Of a DNA stretch of 64,000 nucleotides, positions 58,760-64,000 are shown one piece after another. Source of the DNA: Buddleja alternifolia. Lineage: Eukaryota; Streptophyta; Magnoliopsida; Lamiales; Scrophulariaceae. Location of the stretch: contig CM033403.1 in NCBI GenBank assembly GCA_019426215.1, positions 6,594,012 through 6,658,011 on the forward strand, in the 5' to 3' direction. Below the pieces are notes generated by a model that ran no database searches, was not told where the DNA came from, and saw nothing but the letters and a program-made list of their open reading frames with translations. The position numbers and the translations under genes are program-made. The first letter of the stretch is position 1; each line of letters begins with the position of its first letter.

Positions 58760-61700
58760 CTACTCTAGAAAACGTAAAGAATCTATCAATACATTTATAG
58801 CCAAAATAAAAGCGTCCTTCTCGAGCAAAGCCGGTTTTACCATTGTCTCGAACTCATGTGTGAGGAGAGCAATCTGATTGTTAACGATCGCCAACTCTTC
58901 ATCAGTTTTGTTGGCCAAATCTAGAAGGTGGTCCCTCTTGGCTTGGAGACCAGCAATTCTGGCATCTAGTTCTGCGACTTGGGCCAGATAATTTGCTCGA
59001 GTATTTTCCAGAGTTGGGACTTGAACTTGGAGTTGGCCCAATTGTTGTGATCCCATGGGATGAACATCTGTCTCGAAAGGGTTGAAGCCTTGATTGATTA
59101 AACCCTGGATAGCAGTAAGGCGACTCTCGGACATCTGCCTCGCCGCAACAAATATGGGGCGGCATTGGAAAGCAATCTTCGGCGTTGCACTATCCAGGAG
59201 CGATCGAGTCCTCCCAAGCATCTCTTGGTTAGTCGGATCAAGTTTGATCGCATTAAGGGCTTCGTTTAAATCAGCCCTCGAGAAGGGCATAAGCTCAAAA
59301 TTCCCTGAGAATAATAATCGAAATAACTTAAGGGAAATGGAGAATCATGCAAACGATATATAGTGACATGGCAAAAATACCTACCTTCGATTGAAGGCAC
59401 CGCTGCATTCGAAGTGGATGGGGCATCCCGGACCCCAAGAGACTGAGTCACAATTTGATCTTCTAGAATTTCCTCGGGGGTAATTTCGACACCTAAGAAA
59501 ACAAAAGGTTAATCTAATCATAAGAAACATTTCGAGAAACTGTTAACATAGTTACAGCTTACCTTCGAATGGTGTGGCTTCAGCAGTTTGTTCAACCGGT
59601 TGTGAGGAACCCAACACGCTTCTTCTACTGCCACAAGAGCAGGCATCTCAACCGAGGTCTCTTCACTCGAAGAATCTGCAAAACAAAGGATTTGTAAAAA
59701 TCCAGGTTAAGAAACTACTGTATAAGCAAAAATAATAAAATATTAGTAAAACTATTGCTAAAATACATACCTGAGGAGTGGTCCTCGAGGACTTGAGTAC
59801 GTTCTTCTGGCTGCGATTGGATATCATGTGAAGGCGCCTCGAATGGAGCCTCTGCCAGTAAGGGCATATCTAATTCAGCTTCATCTTCTATCTCGATTAC
59901 TGGAGGTTCAATGTGTGTGGTTTCTTGCTGAGGAATCACTTTAGAAGGAGTCTCACTCGAAGGGCCTACATGCAAACGCCATTTAATACAAATGAAGAAA
60001 GATGCAGAAGGCTCATATATTGGTAAGGAAAAAAATACTTACCAGCCTCGAAAGACCCATGTAACCTACGCCTTTGGAACACGATGGGCGCCTTTGGAAC
60101 ACGATGGACGCATCTTCATCTTCATCTTCATCTTCATCCTCGACAGCAGTTTGAAGAATTGGGGAGGGAGGCTCTCAAATGGTAATGCCCCTAGTTCTGC
60201 GTCTTCGAGTGATAGGTGGAGGTGTAGCAGTACTGACTGGGGCCTTCGCTTTGTCTGCCCTCGAGGAGCGGGCAGGCAGAATAGCTCTGAGAGGGGGCAC
60301 CGCTAAAGCTTCAGATTCTCGAAAGGCTTGGTAAAGCCCCTCATGTGCTTAGACCAAGGGATTATCCCTCTCGAATCTCCACCCCGATGTGAGTGAAAAA
60401 GGGATAACATATGCATTGTCCTATTTATACAAACCGAAATCGAAAGACTAAGGTAATTAAAGTGCAAAACAGAAATAAAAAAAATGATCTTTAGATACCC
60501 ATACCTCAGGGGATAGCAATGTTGATAATGCAGTCATTTGGATAGACCTCGAACAAAGTCTTGTGGCATCCATGAACAACTTTTGAATGATTTGTCTCTA
60601 GAAGTTGCGCTACAAGACTCGATTCCAGAATTTGACAAAATAGGGATCCACTCGAAGGATCATACAGAAAGCAGGGATGGGAGAAATGACAACCTGGCTG
60701 GAAGGCTACCCTCGAATGGATGCCTCGGCCAATTCCCTTTTTGTCTTGGGGAAGATGTTTGATCTGCTTGACCATGGACGATTTAAAGTGCCTAGAAAAG
60801 GCAGGGCAAAACTTTGGCTAATACCAAATTGCCTCGAGTATAACTGTAGAGAAACACGAAAGCGACATGTAAATAAACAAGAGTATTCACTCGAAGAGTA
60901 ATCTATGAAAAGGTTATAAGAAATACCTGAGGGCTGTAAACCTCAACTCCAGGATTGTTGTCTACGTATAAGAGGTCTCGAGAGGATAGGATAGACCTCC
61001 AATAAGGGCGATCTTTGTCAGTACACCTCAAAGAGTCCAGTTCTCGCAGCCAAGATGGCAGGGTTGCATGAGACCAGTGACTAGGGGCCTGATCATATCT
61101 TGTCTCGAAGAAGGGACACCAGGTAGAAATGTGCAGAGGGTTATATACCGTGCTTAACACCAGCAAGTAGGATGCCTTTTCGAGGGGTATCAACAGGATT
61201 ACGGCTGCCCCCCTCCCCAATAGCACACCCAATTCGAAATGGGCTAAACAAGCTTCGAGGACTAAGATTCCTTTTCGAGTGAGGGGGTCTTGATGTTTAG
61301 TAACTCAGGATAGTACAAAAATGCCCAGTAGGTTAACAACCACAATGGGCCTACAACCCTCTTGACCTTCGAAGGATCTTCATAGATGTGAAACATCATC
61401 CTGTAGAAGTGGGCCAGGATGAAAGGACCCAACTCGACGGGATCCAAAGTCGTGGCGATATTGGCAGCAAGAGGCAAGAATGTTTTATTGACTGCACAGC
61501 CTACATTCATGAATAGGCGGCAGAAGACATAATTTAAAAATAGTACCTCTTCGAAATTAGTGACCTCATCATCCGTATCGGTGAAGTGCTTGACTAATCC
61601 CGAATAGGAAATGTTGGCACCCCCACTTTTGCCGTGGTGTTTAAACCAGATATTGGTGGCCTTTAGGAGTGCTCGAGCATCCTCCTCCGCTTCACCAGTA

Positions 61701-62332
61701 CATAGTACAACCCTGTGGGAGGATGTTCCAGTAATAAGGGCCACGTCCTCGAGAGTGACCATTTGAAATCCTCGAGGCAAGATAAAACAGTTATATGAAG
61801 GATGCCACGAGAGAGAAAGGGCATCCGTCATCACCTGTTCGAAGGGTAGGGTTTGGTAACAGGCTATTCGAATTAGCCCTATGATTCGGTTGGCCTCCCA
61901 TTTAGCATGAAATCGACTGAGGCGATTAAACCATGGAAAGGCATCCGTATTGCCAATCCATCCAATGGTTGGTTTCGTCAAATTGGTCCAGGTGAATTTG
62001 AGGGATCCTTTGAGACAAATCGGAGCATTATCAGACTCGAGGGCAGGCCAGGTCCTGAGCAGGTTGGGGACATGCGGAGCATCAGCTTTGAAGGCATATG
62101 ACTTGAAACGAGGACCCAAAGCCAGATGGCTAAGAGTTTGGCCGCGACGGTCAGAGGCCCTTCGAGGAACGATATGCGTCGTACTGATAGAAGAGACCTT
62201 AGCGTCGGAGTAATGGGCTTCGAATGCCCTAATTTCTTTGTATAAGTCCGATGCTTCCTCACAGTCCAAAATGGACGCTCGAGGAACTAGAGAGGTTAGG
62301 TTATGTACTGAGTTATGTTGGGGAAAGGCCAT
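58760..62332 (-). pseudogene. Antisense plant-mobile-domain gene inside the Tat element
   Basis: Seven minus-strand exons with GT-AG borders: 62332-60927, 60843-60505, 60420-60043, 59965-59771, 59675-59563, 59492-59385 and 59304-58760. Exon 1 encodes an aminotransferase-like plant mobile domain (PMD, as in MAIN and MAIL1): WHPSYNCFILPRGFQMVTLEDVALITGT, shortened here to its motifs LEDVALITG and GPLWLLTYWAF, with RPYWRSILSSRDL after a frame change near 61250. Exon 2 is the PMD C-terminal part with two stops. Exons 3-6 are acidic/Ser-rich, with a DEDEDEDED run. Exon 7 is a coiled coil. PMDs are known from both host genes and transposons. Stops and frame changes in exons 1-3 and 5 indicate decay. 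Confidence 0.78.
60090..60140. repeat. Short tandem repeats in antisense exon 3
   Basis: A 21-bp unit (GGCGCCTTTGGAACACGATGG) occurs twice, followed by a CATCTT hexamer run that encodes the Asp/Glu run on the minus strand. Confidence 0.8.
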
Positions 62333-62792
62333 TTATGCAAAAAATGGTAAAAAACACACGAACAAGAAGTAGAATAGAAATGGCGATTTGTCTGCGTAAG
62401 GCTGCTCAAGAAGGAAGAAAAGGGGAAATTTTGAATTCTTGTGTATCCCAAGAATGAAATAGAGGGATTTATAGGTTTCCTTGTCACTGTTCAATGAAAA
62501 GACACACCCAATTAAATTAAAGGTAGTGGAGAAGATGAACGCAAAAGGGCGCGTCTTTCCATAGCCGCCAAATTTATTAGAAATCTGTTACAAAAAGGCA
62601 TGACTTTTGATGACTTGGAATCTGAATGGTCGTCTTTTACTAAAAAATAGTCACCAAATTTATTAAAAGTCTGTTATAAAAGGCATGATTTTTGATGACC
62701 TGGAATCCGAATGGTCATCTGTTATTAAAAAGAATGAACGTGTTTTTTAATACATGTGAATCCGAATTATTCACGTGTATTGGGGGGGCATT
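62333..62792 (-). other. Region between antisense gene start and Tat 3' LTR
   Basis: Would be the promoter side of the antisense gene. It contains an imperfect duplication: GTCACCAAATTTATTA and TCCGAATGGTC-type words around 62560-62600 recur around 62645-62720. The polypurine tract TTGGGGGGGCATT is at 62780-62792. Confidence 0.6.
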
Positions 62793-63568
62793 TGTTTACA
62801 CCTAAAATAAAATGGGCTTCTCAATTTAAAAAAGCCCAAAAAGGCCCATATATTAATTCGAAAATTGGGCGTAAGGTAAAAGAGCCCAAGCGACCTTTGT
62901 TTGTAGGATAATTCGAAATTAGGCTCAAGTTGAAAGGCCCAAGCAACCTCATTCATTAGCTAAATACGATAGGAGGTTTAAGGTCCAAGCCCAATGTTCC
63001 ACAAGGTCAAAAGTCCGTGAAGGAAGGCCCAAAAGAGTAGGAAGTCATCCAATCCATGGACGCGCCAACAAAATAAGCTTGAAAACACGGTTGAAGGCAG
63101 TTCCCAATCGCAAAGGACGTGGATACGTGATAAAGGGCAAGGCGAGGAAAAAAGGAGGAAGACAAGAACAAAAAAAACTCTGCATCTTTTTATCTTTTTC
63201 TTTAGGAGTAAGCGAAATCTTAAGAGTAGCGTAACTTAGTTAATTCTGTAGATCAAATCCTGGTGATCAAGTGTTGACATCAGCATATCTCTTGCTCGAA
63301 CAGCCTTGTAACTCGTGACTGGGGATCAATATGGAGGTATAAAAGTTTATCGTTTTATCAGATTTAAGTATTTGGTAGATAAATTTATATCTGAACTTGT
63401 ATCTTCCTGTCTTATTTATTTTCATCAATTGCGGTCCGAATAAACCACCGTCCAGCGTATCGAATTCGAATGCGGGGGTTGTTAGATAATTCTAAGTGGA
63501 GAATTATCAAGGGGCTTGAGTGAATCGAATTAGCTTTTCCTTATTCAATTTGTTTTTATCCAGAAATA
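62793..63568 (+). repeat. Tat 3' LTR
   Basis: 776 bp, TGTTTACACC to CCAGAAATA. More diverged from its partner than the Sirevirus LTRs are from each other, plus a gap of about 34 bp. Confidence 0.9.
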
Positions 63569-63573
63569 CCATG

Positions 63574-64000
63574 TAGCCAGGAAGAGTATGTAATATTGTT
63601 GCAAGTCTATAACTGCTGAGACTAAATGGCTAAATATTTTCCTCTGAGGATTTTGAATCTCTTAATCTTAGTATTGGTATATTTCGTTATTAGAATCTGG
63701 GTGGAGTTTTTTCTTAATTGAATACAGGAAAAGAAGACCACTCCCTTTTTGTTTTGTTGTACTTAGCTAAGTCTAGGTAAAATATACGAAGCAAAAGCTT
63801 ATTTTACATTGTTGATAATGAAATTTACGAAAGAGATTCGTTTTTCAACAAACATTAGTCGAGTCTATAACTACAGAGACTGATTCAATAATAATAAATG
63901 CCTTTGCTGGACTTGACTTAAGGGATAAGATACAAAGACTTTAAATTCTTTTATACGACCAGTCCCCATCTCACTTTCATCCTAGCTATAGTCCCATTGG
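63574..64000. other. Host flank right of the Tat element, no gene seen
   Basis: AT-rich, non-coding in all frames as far as I can tell. It continues the sequence interrupted at 37064. Confidence 0.5.

Larger units (their letters stand above)
37065..63568 (+). mobile_element. Tat-lineage Ty3 LTR retrotransposon, with nested Sirevirus
   Basis: LTRs at 37065-37874 and 62793-63568 and a perfect CCATG duplication (37060-37064 and 63569-63573). Without the nested 14.0 kb element it is about 12.46 kb. Plus-strand order: gag, protease, RT, RNase H, second (archaeal-type) RNase H, integrase. The second RNase H places it in the Tat lineage. A multi-exon antisense gene fills the space between pol and the 3' LTR. 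Many nonsense codons show it is old. Confidence 0.93.

Noticed and set aside
59715..59975. Separate small genes on the minus strand at 58760-60775
   Set aside because: Splice sites show they are exons of the single antisense plant-mobile-domain gene.

Overview
This is a 64 kb piece of a flowering-plant nuclear genome, most likely a eudicot. The evidence is one intact two-exon host gene with GT-AG introns, plant-type LTR retrotransposons of the Athila, Tat and Sirevirus kinds, tRNA-derived SINE and MITE insertions, and an integrated plant pararetrovirus. I cannot name the species. There are no bacterial features.

Layout. 1-4659: an internally deleted Athila-type Ty3 element on the minus strand, sitting in the C-terminal codons of a Ty1/copia element whose 3' LTR (4764-8219) follows. 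That LTR carries a solo LTR (5512-7295) flanked by TTATT duplications. 8220-8345 resembles part of the intron of the receptor-kinase gene found later. 8713-12815: remains of a second copia element with a 172-bp tandem repeat and a Sirevirus-type LTR fragment. 12816-14750: AT-rich and GC-rich non-coding DNA. About 14750-23560: an almost complete endogenous pararetrovirus (ORF1 to ORF4, promoter, poly(A) signal, initiator-Met tRNA primer site). ORF2 and ORF4 are open, and ORF1 and ORF3 are broken by frame changes. 25281-31885: an XA21/EFR-like LRR receptor kinase gene on the minus strand, 1008 codons in two exons, whose 3.58 kb intron holds at least three DNA-transposon insertions. 32104-33625: a hAT-like element and MITE with a flanking duplication. 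33880-37007: relics of a second receptor-kinase copy, interrupted by a SINE that is itself split by a solo LTR.

37065-63568: a large nest. The outer element is a Tat-lineage Ty3 retrotransposon (LTRs of 810 and 776 bp, target duplication CCATG) with a decayed gag-pro-RT-RH-aRH-INT and an antisense seven-exon gene with a plant mobile domain. Its reverse transcriptase is interrupted by a young 14.0 kb Sirevirus (42184-56224, target duplication CTTTT, near-identical 1.5 kb LTRs). The Sirevirus has open gag and pol and, between pol and the 3' LTR, an extra gene whose exons join in frame across two short GT-AG introns.

The only host gene likely to act in the cell is the receptor kinase. Everything else is mobile or viral DNA at different stages of decay, and target-site duplications at four nested junctions give a readable order of insertion. 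All comparisons were made by eye; no alignment or database search was run.
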